64,000 bases of DNA from Roseinatronobacter bogoriensis DSM 18756 (GCF_004366635.1 NZ_SORN01000009.1:1-64000), one strand, 5' to 3'. Positions 15,785 through 25,526 are shown, counted from the stretch's first letter. Numbers and translations: made by a program. Notes: a model not told the origin generated them from the letters alone.

Positions 15785-16657
15785 TCAGCCGGGGACCGGG
15801 GCAGGTATGAGCGCTTGACCCTGCTGAAGGAATGAAATCACCTCCCCCTCCGGCAGCTTTGATGCGAACTGCACGCCGCAAAAGTGTTTGTTACACCAGA
15901 CAACCTTTGCCTCAATGGTCGTGCGCCCCAATGTAAGGAAAGATTGCGCGCCCACCTTCACACCTGTCGCTCCAAGCGACAGGCGACACCCTTCGGCGTT
16001 GATATCAGTTATTCGAACCGGCAATTCCGGCCCACTGTCTTGGCACAAGACTGCGGGAATATCACAGTTGTATCGGCGCAAGCGTCGGCGGTTGCGCCGA
16101 TCAGCCCTTCCCGCCCACCAGACAATTCCCCCAAGCAGAAACAACCCACCGGCGAAGACCGCAAACACCATCCACGAACCAGATGCCTGAACCGCCCATA
16201 CCTTGATAGTTGGAAAACGAACCGAGTTCTGTTGCGCCGCGCTTTGCCCAGCGGTTTTTGCGGTCAGTCCGATATCTGCGTCAGATATACCTGCGCTTTC
16301 CAGACACGCGCCATAGGCTTGTTGCAATGGGTCGCTATCACTGAAGATCAGATCTGCCAAATCTGTGTCATTGTCGCGCAACGCCAATGCGCTCAGCCGG
16401 ATCTGTGTTGGACTTAATCCAAGGGTTTCGCCGTGTCGTTCAATGCGGCGGGCCATGGCATCGCGCGCATCAAGGTCCATGTCCGATATCTGTTCATCCA
16501 ACGACAGAACATGCGCAAACGCCGCACAATCCAGCATACTGACTTCGGCGCGCAAGGGCATCAATTGCAGGCACAGTATTGCGACAGTTACGAAAATACG
16601 GATCCAGAAACGCAAAGGCCGGAATTCAGCTAACCTGTATTGTGGCCTGATGCACAT
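15785..16657 (-). CDS. membrane-anchored PilZ-domain protein
   Basis: A 290-residue protein with an N-terminal signal or anchor (residues ~19-38, FVTVAILCLQLMPLRA), a ~110-residue helical region expected in the periplasm, a membrane helix near 155-180 (WMVFAVFAGGLFLLGGIVWWA), and a cytoplasmic PilZ domain at the C-terminus. PilZ domains bind cyclic di-GMP. The arginine cluster is present (RRNRRRLRRYN). The second motif reads DINAEGC, with Asn where DxSxxG has Ser, so binding could be altered. The start at ATG 16657 is chosen over upstream TTG/GTG codons. It converges on gbcB with a 10-bp gap. Confidence 0.75.
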   Translation of the reverse strand: MCIRPQYRLAEFRPLRFWIRIFVTVAILCLQLMPLRAEVSMLDCAAFAHVLSLDEQISDMDLDARDAMARRIERHGETLGLSPTQIRLSALALRDNDTDLADLIFSDSDPLQQAYGACLESAGISDADIGLTAKTAGQSAAQQNSVRFPTIKVWAVQASGSWMVFAVFAGGLFLLGGIVWWAGRADRRNRRRLRRYNCDIPAVLCQDSGPELPVRITDINAEGCRLSLGATGVKVGAQSFLTLGRTTIEAKVVWCNKHFCGVQFASKLPEGEVISFLQQGQALIPAPVPG

Positions 16658-16788
16658 CACCAAATCTCGTCATTCTCTCTCGCCACAAAGATTCAAGAAA
16701 GTGTATTTCACCCAAATGTGACTACCCTAGATCACCGATCAGTCTTTCTTTTGCGTAAACAGACACACAGGAGTTAAAGGAATGCGGG

Positions 16789-17415
16789 ATGATTAGAACA
16801 CTTGCGGCATTGGTGTTGATATTGGCGGGGCTACCCGCGACAGCCCAGCAAACCGAAACAGCATTGGTTGCCGGCGGGTGTTTCTGGTGCGTGGAATCCG
16901 ACTTCCGGCGGGTGCAGGGGGTGACCGATGTCCGCGTTGGTTTCGCTGGCGGCACGACACCTGACCCCACCTATGATGATGTGGCACGCGGGCGCACCGA
17001 TCATCTGGAAGTGGCCCTGATCACCTATGACACAAGCCAGATAGATTACGACCAGATCCTGCATCTGTTCCTCAGATCCGTCGATGTTCTGGATGATGGC
17101 GGGCAGTTCTGTGACAGGGGCGCGCATTACGCGACAGCAATCTTTGCAACGCCTGACCAGATGGCACAAGCACAGGCCGCAATAAACGCGGCAGAGGCAG
17201 AGCTTGGGCAAAGCATTGTCACACCTGTGCGCGAAGCAGCCCCATTTTACGAAGCGGATGAGTTTCACCAGAATTATGCCAATTCCACAGAGCGCACCCT
17301 GACCCGTTTCGGATGGGTCGAACGCCGCGTTGCCTATAAAGGTTACCGCGAGGGGTGCGGGCGTGACCGGCGCGTGCGCGAACTTTGGGGTTCATCCGCC
17401 GCGTTCGTGAATTAA
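16789..17415 (+). CDS. msrA: exported peptide-methionine (S)-S-oxide reductase
   Basis: A 208-residue MsrA, which repairs methionine S-sulfoxide in proteins. The catalytic motif GCFWC covers residues 30-34 with nucleophile C31. Family blocks VGFAGG, HLEVALITYD and EAAPFYEADEFHQNY are present, and C-terminal Cys in EGCGRDRR may resolve the disulfide. Residues 1-19 (MIRTLAALVLILAGLPATA) form a clear Sec signal peptide, so it acts in the periplasm, unlike the common cytosolic form. RBS AAAGG lies ~8 nt before ATG 16789. Confidence 0.9.
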   Translation: MIRTLAALVLILAGLPATAQQTETALVAGGCFWCVESDFRRVQGVTDVRVGFAGGTTPDPTYDDVARGRTDHLEVALITYDTSQIDYDQILHLFLRSVDVLDDGGQFCDRGAHYATAIFATPDQMAQAQAAINAAEAELGQSIVTPVREAAPFYEADEFHQNYANSTERTLTRFGWVERRVAYKGYREGCGRDRRVRELWGSSAAFVN

Positions 17416-17600
17416 GTGTCGCAACCTTGGCATTTCTTATGTGACGACATGGCCTGCAGGATGAGGATAAGCAGGTTAGTTATGCGGGACAAAGGGGACA
17501 TAGACGTGCGTGGAATCGAGGCCGAAGGCCGCCGCGACTCAAAGGGCCGCCCCCACGGCACGGCGATGCGCGGCTTATCACAAACATCCGCTATCTCGTC

Positions 17601-18476
17601 TCAGGTCGTCAGAACAAGCCTCTCGATTTCGGCGCGCCTTGGCATTGCGGCAGAAGTGCCGGGCCGTGAAACCTGAATAGCCGCCGCCGCCGCCGCAAAC
17701 TGCATCGCTTCATCCGGCGCAGCGCCCATCGAGAAGCTGGCCGCCAATGCACCCGTAAAACAATCACCCGCCCCGGTCGTGTCCACGACAGTGGTGGGCA
17801 GTGCGGGCACAAAAATATCTGGCGTGCCGCGTGCATGCCAGCTTGCCCCCTCTGCCCCGCGCGTAATGACAACCGCCTCAACCGGCAGATCCTCGAATGG
17901 CACATCAAGTGCTGCGCGCAGCTGGGCGGCCTCGACAGCGTTCATTACCAATGTATTGACATATGGAAGAACGGCCCTCACCGCCGCGATCTCGAATGGC
18001 GCTGCGGAATAGATAACCTCCATTCCCCGCCCCATCGCTGCCTCGGCAATCTCTGCCTGAAAGGCCGTCTCATTCTGCAACAACAGTATATCGGCCAGAT
18101 CCACCTGCTCCATTGCTGCAAGGATCGGCTCCAAGGCCATTTTCCGGTTGGCACCCGCCTCTATGATGATCGAATTCTCACCGTTTTGGTCCAGCATGAT
18201 CACCGCATGTCCGGTCGCCCCGTCAACCCGTTGGATATAGTCGCAATTCACCCCTTCGGCCAACAGTGCGGCCAAGGCGCGGTCGCCATCCGCCCCAATG
18301 GCCCCCAGATGGCGCACAGATGCACCCGCCCGCGCTGCCGCGACGGATTGATTGGCCCCCTTGCCACCCAGTTCAACCCGATAGCCGGATGCAGCCAGTG
18401 TCTCACCTGGCGCGGGTAAATGGCCAAGATTGTAAAAATGGTCAATATTGATAGAACCAAAGCACCAGACAGTCAC
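17601..18476 (-). CDS. rbsK: ribokinase-family sugar kinase
   Basis: A 291-residue PfkB/ribokinase protein that phosphorylates a sugar with ATP. Seen are GSINIDHFY near the start, the substrate box GGKGANQSVAAARAGA, and the C-terminal signature DTTGAGDCFTGALAASF with the catalytic Asp. I use the GTG at 18476 (MTVWCFGSIN) because AAAGGGG lies 5-6 nt upstream and the alternative TTG at 18503 overlaps maeB. It follows maeB by 11 nt on the same strand. No ribose transporter is nearby, so the substrate could be another pentose or nucleoside. Confidence 0.82.
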   Translation of the reverse strand: MTVWCFGSINIDHFYNLGHLPAPGETLAASGYRVELGGKGANQSVAAARAGASVRHLGAIGADGDRALAALLAEGVNCDYIQRVDGATGHAVIMLDQNGENSIIIEAGANRKMALEPILAAMEQVDLADILLLQNETAFQAEIAEAAMGRGMEVIYSAAPFEIAAVRAVLPYVNTLVMNAVEAAQLRAALDVPFEDLPVEAVVITRGAEGASWHARGTPDIFVPALPTTVVDTTGAGDCFTGALAASFSMGAAPDEAMQFAAAAAAIQVSRPGTSAAMPRRAEIERLVLTT

Positions 18477-18487
18477 AGCAACCCCTT

Positions 18488-20743
18488 TCAGACAATCTCG
18501 CAAGCGGCCATGACAGCCATGTTGACAATGTCATTCACTGTCGAACCTGTCGAGCAGATCTGGATCGGCTTCGGGACACCTGCAAGGATCGGGCCAATCA
18601 CCGTTGCACCGGCCATTTCCTGCATCAGCTTCACCGAAATAGAGGCCGAATGCCGCGCCGGAACAACCAGCACATTGGCAGGCCCGGACAGCCGCGAGAA
18701 CGGGTAATGTGCCGCTGCAGCCGGGTTCAGCGCCACATCCACAGTCATTTCCCCTTCATACTCGAAATCCACGCCCCGCGCGTCGAGGATATCGGGCGCA
18801 AGATGCATCTTCTCGGACCGCTCTGATACCGGGTAGCCAAAGGTCGAAAAACTGACAAAGGCCACACGCGGCTCCAACCCCAGATGCCGCGCGACGGAGG
18901 CGGCGCGCGTTGCAATATCTGCAAGATCCGTGTCGCTTGGCCATTCATGCACCAGCGTATCGGCAATCAGCACGATCCGCCCGTTATGCAACAGTGCTGT
19001 CACCCCGGCCACGCCATCCTTGGCGCGCGCATCGAATACATGGTTGATTAGCCCAAGAACATGCGCCGATTTGCGCGTCGCCCCGGTGACCAGCGCATCC
19101 CCATGCCCATGCGCCAGCATCAATGCCGCAAAGACATGACGATTGCGCGCGGCCAGCCGGTGGACATCCTTCATGTCATGCCCCTGACGTTGCAAGCGCT
19201 CATAGAGGAAGGTTTTATATGCCTCCAGATGGCGCGTGTTGCCCGCATTGACGACCGAGAGTTCGCGCACGGCATCGCCAAGGCCCGCAGCCTCCAGCTT
19301 GGCGCGCACATCATCTTCGCGCCCGACAACCAGCGCCTGCCCGTATCCGCCGCGCTGGTAATTGACCGCTGCGCGCAAGACGCGCTCGTCATCGCCTTCG
19401 GCAAAGATCATGCGCGACTGCTTCTGCTTGGCGCGCGCATGGATGGATTGCAAGATACTTGCGGTCGGGTCCATCCGCGCTTTCAGTGCCTGAATATAGC
19501 CGTCCATGTCGATAATGGGACGGCGCGCCACACCAGTATCCATGCCGGCCTTTGCCACCGCTGGCGGAATGGTATGGATCAGACGCGGATCAAACGGCGT
19601 GGGGATAATGTAGTCACGCCCGAAACTCAGCTTGCGCCCATAGGCCATAGCCACTTCATCAGGCACATCTTCTCGCGCCAGCTCTGCCAACGCGCGCGCG
19701 CAAGCGATCTTCATCTCGTCATTGATCGCGCGCGCATTGATATCCAGCGCCCCGCGAAACAAATACGGAAAACCAAGGACATTGTTCACCTGATTGGGAT
19801 AATCACTGCGCCCTGTCGCCACAATCGCATCAGCACGCACCGCTTGTGCCTCCTCCGGAGTGATCTCGGGGTCAGGGTTCGCCATGGCGAAAATTACCGG
19901 GTTATCGGCCATGCTGGCCACCATCGCAGATGTGACAGCACCTTTGGCCGAAACACCCAGAAACACATCCGCCCCCACCATCGCATCTTCCAGCGTGCGC
20001 GCATCCGTACGTGCGGCATGGGCGGATTTCCACTGGTTCATCCCCTCGGTCCGGCCCTGCCAGATCACACCCTTGGTGTCGCACATCAGGCAGTTGTCGT
20101 GTTTCGCACCCATCGACTTGATCAGTTCCAGACAGGCAATACCCGCCGCCCCTGCCCCGTTCAGAACAATCCGACACTCCTCAATGCGCTTGCCCGACAA
20201 TTCCAGCGCATTGATCAGCCCCGCCGCACAGATCACCGCTGTGCCGTGCTGGTCATCATGGAATACCGGAATATCCATGATCTCCTTCAACCGGCTTTCA
20301 ATAATAAAACATTCCGGTGCCTTGATATCTTCCAGATTTATCCCGCCAAAGGTCGGCCCCATCAGCCGCACGGCTTGAATAATCTCTTCAGGGTCTTCGG
20401 TGTCCAGCAATATGTCGATCGCATTCACATCGGCAAAGCGCTTGAACAGCACCGCCTTGCCTTCCATCACTGGCTTGGATGCCAGCGCGCCAAGATTGCC
20501 CATACCCAGAATGGCTGTCCCGTTCGAGACCACAGCGACCATATTGCCCTTGGCCGTGTAATCATACGCCGCCTGCGGGTCATCCGCGATGGCCTGCACC
20601 GGAACCGCCACACCAGGGCTATAGGCCAGCGACAGATCGGCCTGCGTCGCCATCGGCTTGGAGGCTGAAATCGCGTATTTCCCGGGTATCGGCAAATGGT
20701 GGTAGGCAAGTGCTTCTTCGGTGGTAAATTTGTTGCGGGACAT
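18488..20743 (-). CDS. maeB: NADP-dependent malic enzyme (MaeB-type, PTA-like C-terminus)
   Basis: A 751-residue hybrid. Residues 1-~430 are malic enzyme (SLAYSPGVAVPV, PVFHDDQHGTAV, LNGAGAAGIACLEL), oxidatively decarboxylating malate to pyruvate. Residues ~430-751 resemble phosphotransacetylase (MIFAEGDDERVLRAA, LVTGATRKSAHVLG, SVKLMQEMAGATVIGPIL), a domain that is regulatory in characterised relatives. ATG 20743 (MSRNKFTTEEAL) is preceded by GGAGGAGG, which settles the start; the longer frame to 20800 lacks support. The plus strand carries a 535-codon open frame opposite this gene that I treat as a shadow. Confidence 0.92.
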   Translation of the reverse strand: MSRNKFTTEEALAYHHLPIPGKYAISASKPMATQADLSLAYSPGVAVPVQAIADDPQAAYDYTAKGNMVAVVSNGTAILGMGNLGALASKPVMEGKAVLFKRFADVNAIDILLDTEDPEEIIQAVRLMGPTFGGINLEDIKAPECFIIESRLKEIMDIPVFHDDQHGTAVICAAGLINALELSGKRIEECRIVLNGAGAAGIACLELIKSMGAKHDNCLMCDTKGVIWQGRTEGMNQWKSAHAARTDARTLEDAMVGADVFLGVSAKGAVTSAMVASMADNPVIFAMANPDPEITPEEAQAVRADAIVATGRSDYPNQVNNVLGFPYLFRGALDINARAINDEMKIACARALAELAREDVPDEVAMAYGRKLSFGRDYIIPTPFDPRLIHTIPPAVAKAGMDTGVARRPIIDMDGYIQALKARMDPTASILQSIHARAKQKQSRMIFAEGDDERVLRAAVNYQRGGYGQALVVGREDDVRAKLEAAGLGDAVRELSVVNAGNTRHLEAYKTFLYERLQRQGHDMKDVHRLAARNRHVFAALMLAHGHGDALVTGATRKSAHVLGLINHVFDARAKDGVAGVTALLHNGRIVLIADTLVHEWPSDTDLADIATRAASVARHLGLEPRVAFVSFSTFGYPVSERSEKMHLAPDILDARGVDFEYEGEMTVDVALNPAAAAHYPFSRLSGPANVLVVPARHSASISVKLMQEMAGATVIGPILAGVPKPIQICSTGSTVNDIVNMAVMAACEIV

Positions 20744-20833
20744 CGCGCGCCTCCTCCTGAATTGCACTGTCATATCGGTTGCTGCGCGTCTCCACAACAA
20801 AGCGCCGCGCCTGTTACCGCCAACAACCTACCC

Positions 20834-20904
20834 ATTTTCTTGCGAGAAATACTCTCAGGGGGTGAATTGAGGCGTAGCCGAAAGAGGGGGCGCGAGCGCC
20901 CCCT
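20834..20904 (+). repeat. dispersed TTTTCTTGC repeat with GC hairpin, copy 1
   Basis: A box ATTTTCTTGC-GAG-AAATACTC (20834-20854), then CAGGGGG, and a downstream GGGGGCGC/GCGCCCCC hairpin (20886-20903) in the maeB-mutS gap. The same box occurs at 26850, 45013 and, inverted, near 41398-41426. The conserved core is TTTTCTTGC-N3-5-AAATACTC. It resembles an intergenic repeat I associate with Rhodobacterales genomes. Confidence 0.6.
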
Positions 20905-20970
20905 TCCCCCCGCTCTCTGCTTTCGTTACCAATCAGGTGAAATCACGACCCTAGCCAAAGGACACTCGCG

Positions 20971-23598
20971 GTGAGCACTGTCACCCCAATGATGGCCCAA
21001 TATCTCGAGGTGAAAGCCCAGCATCCAGACGCGTTGCTGTTCTACCGCATGGGCGATTTCTACGAATTGTTCTTTGACGATGCCGTCGCCGCTGCCGCCG
21101 CGCTGGACATTGCCCTGACCAAACGCGGCAAGCATCTTGATGACGATATCCCCATGTGCGGGGTGCCCCATCACGCCGCCGAAGGCTATCTTCTGACGCT
21201 GATCCGCAAAGGGTTCCGCGTGGCCATTGCCGAGCAGATGGAAACCCCCGAACAGGCCAGAAAGCGCGGCCATAAATCGGTTGTAAACCGCGATGTGGTG
21301 CGGCTTGTCACCCCCGGCACACTGACCGAGGACACGCTTCTGGATGCGCGCCGCCACAATTTTCTTGCTGCCTTCGCCGAGCTGCGCGACGAAGGCGCGC
21401 TGGCCTGGGCCGATATCTCCACTGGTCAGATACGCGTCATGCCCTGCACCCGTACACGCCTTGGGCCGGAACTTGCCCGCTTGGCCCCGCGTGAATTGCT
21501 GGTCACCGATACCCGCGCAGAAGCGATCCGCCCTGTTGCCGAAGATATGGGCACCGCTCTGACAGGGCTGGCGCCCTCCAGCTTTGACAGTCAGGCCGCC
21601 GAGGCGCGGCTTTGCAAGCTATACAAGGTGCAGTCTCTGGACGGTTTCGGGCAATTCACGCGGGCCGAGCGCGCGGCCCTTGGGGCGCTGGTCGATTATC
21701 TGGACCTGACCCAGCGCGGCAAGCTTCCATTGCTGCAGGCCCCCGCCCGCGATACCGCCGAGGAACTGGTCCAGATCGACGCAGCCACGCGGCGCAATCT
21801 GGAACTGACACAATCACTCTCCGGCACCCGCGAAGGCGCGCTGCTTCACGCGATTGACCGCACGGTGACCGCGGCAGGCGCACGACTTCTGGAACGCCGC
21901 CTTGCCTCGCCCTCGCGCAGGCTGGACACGATCATGGAACGTCAGGCCGCCGTGACTTTCCTGCATGGAAATAGCCGACTGCGCGGCGATTTGCGCGCCG
22001 CGCTGAAAGAAGTCCCCGATCTTGACCGCGCATTGTCGCGCCTGTCACTGGATAGGGCGGGGCCGCGTGATCTGGGCGCGATCCGAAACGCAATTGCGCA
22101 AGCGCTGGACATCGCCGCCCTTCTGGACCAGCAAGAGGGGCCACCCCTGATGCACAATGCGGCTCAGGCATTGCAAGGCCATGACGCGTTGCTTGACCTG
22201 CTGGACACGGCGCTCATCGCCGCGCCCCCACTTCTGGCGCGCGATGGGGGTTTTATCGCACCCAGCCATGACCCGGACTTGGACGAGGCCCGCAAGCTGC
22301 GCGACGAAGGACGCAGCGTAATTGCCCAGATGCAGGCTGATTACGCACAGGATACCGGCATCACATCGCTCAAGATCAAGCACAACAATGTGCTGGGGTA
22401 TTTTATCGAGGTGACCGCCACCCATGCAGAGCGGATGCTGTCAGAGCCGCTCTCGACCCGCTACATTCACCGCCAGACAACGGCCAATCAGGTGCGCTTC
22501 ACCACAGTTGATCTGTCCGAAATGGAAACCCGCATCCTGAATGCCGGGGCACGCGCGCTTGAGATCGAGAAGCGGTTGTTTGTCGAATTGCGCGATGCAA
22601 TTTTGGCACGGGCAGCGGAACTGGCACAGACCGCGCGCGCGCTGGCCGAAATCGATCTGGCTGCCGGGCTGGCCGACATTGCGCAGGCGGCTGACTGGTG
22701 CGCGCCAAAGCTGGATCAGACCCGCAGCTTCAGCATCACCGGCGGCCGTCACCCTGTTGTGGAGGCCGCCCTTGCCAAAACAGGCGACCCGTTCATTGCA
22801 AATGATTGCGACCTTGGTGCGGAAAACACTGCCGCGATCTGGCTGCTGACCGGGCCAAATATGGCCGGTAAATCGACCTTTCTGCGCCAGAATGCCGTGA
22901 TTGCCATTCTGGCGCAGATGGGCGCATGGGTTCCGGCGAAAGCTGCGCATATCGGGCTGGTCAGTCAGGTTTTCAGTCGCGTGGGGGCCAGTGACGATCT
23001 GGCGCGCGGGCGGTCCACCTTCATGGTGGAAATGGTCGAGACGGCCGCAATCCTCAATCAGGCGGATGACCGCGCTCTGGTGATCCTCGATGAAATCGGT
23101 CGCGGAACCGCGACATATGACGGTCTGTCCATCGCATGGGCCACACTGGAACACCTGCATGATGTCAATCGCGCACGCGCGCTTTTTGCAACCCATTACC
23201 ATGAGATGAGCGCGCTGGCCGGGCGTCTGGAAGGCGTTGAAAACGCAACCGTGACCGTCAAGGAATGGGAAGGCGAGGTGATCTTTCTGCACGAAGTCAA
23301 GCGCGGGGCGGCAGATCGCAGCTATGGGGTTCAGGTGGCGCGGTTGGCAGGGTTGCCTGATACGGTCATCGCCCGCGCACGCGAAGTCCTCAGCGCGCTG
23401 GAACAGGGAGAGGCAGGCACCAAGCCCAAGGCGCTGATTGATGATCTTCCGCTATTCTCTGCCGCGCGTGCGCCTGCACCGGCCACACCCCAGACGCCAC
23501 CTGCACTGGAAAAACTGGCACAGATCAACCCGGATGAACTCAGCCCGAGAGAGGCGCTGGATCTGATCTATGAACTGCGGGCCTTGGCCAAGCGCTGA
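20971..23598 (+). CDS. mutS: DNA mismatch repair protein MutS
   Basis: An 875-residue mismatch-recognition ATPase. The N-terminal clamp has PMMAQYLEVKAQHPDALLFYRMGDFYELF with the mismatch-wedging Phe-x-Glu (FYELF). The C-terminal ATPase has Walker A TGPNMAGKSTFLRQ near residue 626, Walker B VILDEIGRGTATYDG, and FATHYHEM. Length matches the family. The start is GTG 20971; an internal in-frame ATG (MMAQYL) is possible. It is divergent from maeB, with a dispersed repeat in the gap. A stem-loop follows (23665). Confidence 0.96.
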   Translation: MSTVTPMMAQYLEVKAQHPDALLFYRMGDFYELFFDDAVAAAAALDIALTKRGKHLDDDIPMCGVPHHAAEGYLLTLIRKGFRVAIAEQMETPEQARKRGHKSVVNRDVVRLVTPGTLTEDTLLDARRHNFLAAFAELRDEGALAWADISTGQIRVMPCTRTRLGPELARLAPRELLVTDTRAEAIRPVAEDMGTALTGLAPSSFDSQAAEARLCKLYKVQSLDGFGQFTRAERAALGALVDYLDLTQRGKLPLLQAPARDTAEELVQIDAATRRNLELTQSLSGTREGALLHAIDRTVTAAGARLLERRLASPSRRLDTIMERQAAVTFLHGNSRLRGDLRAALKEVPDLDRALSRLSLDRAGPRDLGAIRNAIAQALDIAALLDQQEGPPLMHNAAQALQGHDALLDLLDTALIAAPPLLARDGGFIAPSHDPDLDEARKLRDEGRSVIAQMQADYAQDTGITSLKIKHNNVLGYFIEVTATHAERMLSEPLSTRYIHRQTTANQVRFTTVDLSEMETRILNAGARALEIEKRLFVELRDAILARAAELAQTARALAEIDLAAGLADIAQAADWCAPKLDQTRSFSITGGRHPVVEAALAKTGDPFIANDCDLGAENTAAIWLLTGPNMAGKSTFLRQNAVIAILAQMGAWVPAKAAHIGLVSQVFSRVGASDDLARGRSTFMVEMVETAAILNQADDRALVILDEIGRGTATYDGLSIAWATLEHLHDVNRARALFATHYHEMSALAGRLEGVENATVTVKEWEGEVIFLHEVKRGAADRSYGVQVARLAGLPDTVIARAREVLSALEQGEAGTKPKALIDDLPLFSAARAPAPATPQTPPALEKLAQINPDELSPREALDLIYELRALAKR

Positions 23599-23664
23599 TC
23601 TTCACTTGCAATACACAGAAACGCCGCGCCGCGTCAGCGCGCATTTCGGTTCGTAAACGGCCAC

Positions 23665-23692
23665 AAAAAAGGGGGGCAGACCTGCCCCCCTC
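23665..23692 (-). terminator. rho-independent terminator of grpE
   Basis: GGGGGGCAGACCTGCCCCCC forms a 7-8 bp GC stem. On the minus strand it is followed by TTTTTT (AAAAAA at 23665-23670 on the plus strand), so it ends grpE transcription. mutS converges on it from the other side and may use the stem too. Confidence 0.85.
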
Positions 23693-23713
23693 TCATAACA
23701 CTCCTTCAACCGC

Positions 23714-24295
23714 CTAATTTGCGGGCGTGGAAGACACACCAACATGCGCAGGGCGCAGCAGTTGATCATGCAGCATGAACCCTTCGGCCATGACCTGAAT
23801 GATCTGGCCTGCCTTGAAATCGGGTACAGGCGCTTCGAACATGGCCTGATGTGAATGCGGGTCAAACATCTCGCCCACTTCGGGGCTGATGCGCTGCACC
23901 CCATGCTTGCCCAGAATATTGGTCAATTCGCGCAAGGTCAGCTCGACCCCTTCAACCAGGCCGGGGGCCGCGGCGCGTGTCTCTTCGGTCACCGCACCCA
24001 ATGCGCGGGTCAGGTTGTCATAGACCGGCAACATGTCGCGCGCGATCTTGGAACCACCATATAGCTGTGCATCGCGGCGGTCTTTTTCGGCGCGCTTGCG
24101 GCTGTTTTCAGCATCCGCCAACGCCCGGATCATCCGGTCGCGCATTTCGTCACGCTGTGCAACAAGCGTGTCAATCTCAGCTTCCAGCGCAGTGATCGGG
24201 TCTTGCTGTGCCTCTGTTTCATCCTGCACATCAAGGCTGGCATCGTTTTGCATATGTGGGTCTTCTTCGGGGCTTGGCTTTGCGTCGGCCATCAT
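23714..24295 (-). CDS. grpE: nucleotide exchange factor GrpE
   Basis: A 193-residue co-chaperone that releases ADP from DnaK. The N-terminal third is acidic and helical with a coiled coil (ALEAEIDTLVAQRDEMRDRMIRALADAENSRKRAEKD). The C-terminal beta domain has ISPEVGEMFDPHSHQAMF and MLHDQLLRPAHVGVS. It starts 16 nt after hrcA ends, so the pair is an hrcA-grpE operon. dnaKJ are not in the window. Confidence 0.95.
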   Translation of the reverse strand: MMADAKPSPEEDPHMQNDASLDVQDETEAQQDPITALEAEIDTLVAQRDEMRDRMIRALADAENSRKRAEKDRRDAQLYGGSKIARDMLPVYDNLTRALGAVTEETRAAAPGLVEGVELTLRELTNILGKHGVQRISPEVGEMFDPHSHQAMFEAPVPDFKAGQIIQVMAEGFMLHDQLLRPAHVGVSSTPAN

Positions 24296-24311
24296 CTTCC
24301 CTTTTCCTTCG

Positions 24312-25391
24312 TTACTCTGTGCGCCGGTCCGTCAACATCCGGCCAACAAGCTGCGCTGTATAATCAACAATCGGTACGATCCGTCCGTAATTCAACCGCG
24401 TCGGCCCAATAACGCCGACAGCACCGATGATCTTGCGTTCTGCGTTCATATAAGGGGAAACCACCAAAGTTGAACCCGTCAGCGAAAAAAGTCGGTTCTC
24501 TGCACCGATAAAGATGCGAACGCCCTCGCCCTGCTCTGTCAATTCAAGAAATTCCGTGATGTCACGCTTTCTTTCCAGATCATCAAACAAGGTTCGGATC
24601 CGCTCGATATCTTCAGCAGGCGCCCCTTCGTCAAGCAGATTCGCACGGCCCCGAACAATCAGCCGCTCCTGCAACTCGCCTTCGCTTTCCCAAACGGCCA
24701 GACCTTGTTCCACCAATGTGGCGGCCAAAGCATCAATTTCACGCCTGTTGCGCGCAATCTCGGACCGGAACCGCTCCAGTAGCGACGAAACAGTTGCGCC
24801 ATCAATCAAGGAATTCAGGTAGTTTGCCGCCTCGCGCATGGCAGAGGGCGTCATGCCCCTCGGCGGGGTGAAGATTCTGTTTTCAACGTGTCCATCAGCA
24901 AAAACCAGAACCACAAGCGCCCGGTCCGCGCTGAGAGAGACAAATTCAATATGCCGGATCGCGGCTTCGTGCTTTGGCGACAGCACCAGCGACGCGCCTT
25001 GCGTAATCCCACTCAGCGCCCCGCCAACCTGTTCCAGCAAGCCAGAGACATCGCGCTCATTGCTGCCAAGGGTCGAGTCAAGCTTCTCACGGTCACGCTG
25101 GTCAAGCGGCGAAACTTCCAGCAAGGAATCCACGAACAGGCGCAACCCCAGATTTGTCGGAACACGCCCGGCAGAAATATGCGGACTGTCCAGAAGCCCA
25201 AGATATTCAAGATCCTGCATGACATTTCGGACAGTCGCGGCAGACACCTTCTCGCTCATGTCGCGGGTCAATGTACGCGACCCGACAGGCTGACCGGAAT
25301 TCAGATACCCTTCGACCACGCGGCGAAACACCTCGCGAGAGCGGGAATTCATTTCGTCTAGCAACTGTTGTGCATCGGGTGTGTTCCGCAT
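24312..25391 (-). CDS. hrcA: heat-inducible transcription repressor HrcA
   Basis: A 359-residue repressor of chaperone genes. The N-terminal winged helix shows SREVFRRVVEGYLNSGQPVGSRTL and SAATVRNVMQDLEYLGLL; the C-terminal part has VIGPTRLNYGRIVPIVDYTA. HrcA binds the CIRCE operator and needs GroEL for activity in other bacteria. I found no CIRCE element (GCACTC-N9-GAGTGC) in front of this gene, so it is probably not autoregulated through one here. It is divergent from rph. Confidence 0.93.
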   Translation of the reverse strand: MRNTPDAQQLLDEMNSRSREVFRRVVEGYLNSGQPVGSRTLTRDMSEKVSAATVRNVMQDLEYLGLLDSPHISAGRVPTNLGLRLFVDSLLEVSPLDQRDREKLDSTLGSNERDVSGLLEQVGGALSGITQGASLVLSPKHEAAIRHIEFVSLSADRALVVLVFADGHVENRIFTPPRGMTPSAMREAANYLNSLIDGATVSSLLERFRSEIARNRREIDALAATLVEQGLAVWESEGELQERLIVRGRANLLDEGAPAEDIERIRTLFDDLERKRDITEFLELTEQGEGVRIFIGAENRLFSLTGSTLVVSPYMNAERKIIGAVGVIGPTRLNYGRIVPIVDYTAQLVGRMLTDRRTE

Positions 25392-25434
25392 TCAATACTC
25401 CAGCGGGGTGGACTTGTCCCCTTCGCCCAGAGCA

Positions 25435-25458
25435 CTTGAAAACGGCACCAGTTTCAAG
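25435..25458. promoter_or_regulatory. inverted repeat with heat-shock-like boxes between hrcA and rph
   Basis: CTTGAAA (25435-25441) and TTTCAAG (25452-25458) form a 7-bp perfect inverted repeat. CTTGAAA matches the -35 of alphaproteobacterial sigma-32 promoters and is present on both strands, but I see no convincing matching -10. It could be an operator or a partial heat-shock promoter for the divergent pair. Confidence 0.3.
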
Positions 25459-25526
25459 GGCAATCAGGCTTGCATCCGCCCTGTTCAGACCTGTATCGAG
25501 GCACAGAACCCAAACAAGGATATCCC

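Noticed and set aside
19061..20668. 535-codon open frame on the plus strand opposite maeB
   Set aside because: It is antisense to a clearly conserved enzyme, has no family resemblance and a Arg/His-rich composition typical of shadow frames in GC-rich DNA.
25395..25409. AATACTCCAGCGGGG near the hrcA start as a further dispersed-repeat copy
   Set aside because: The TTTTCTTGC half is missing, so the short match is likely chance.
25392..25526. CIRCE operator for hrcA
   Set aside because: No GCACTC-N9-GAGTGC pair; only a CTTGAAA inverted repeat is present.
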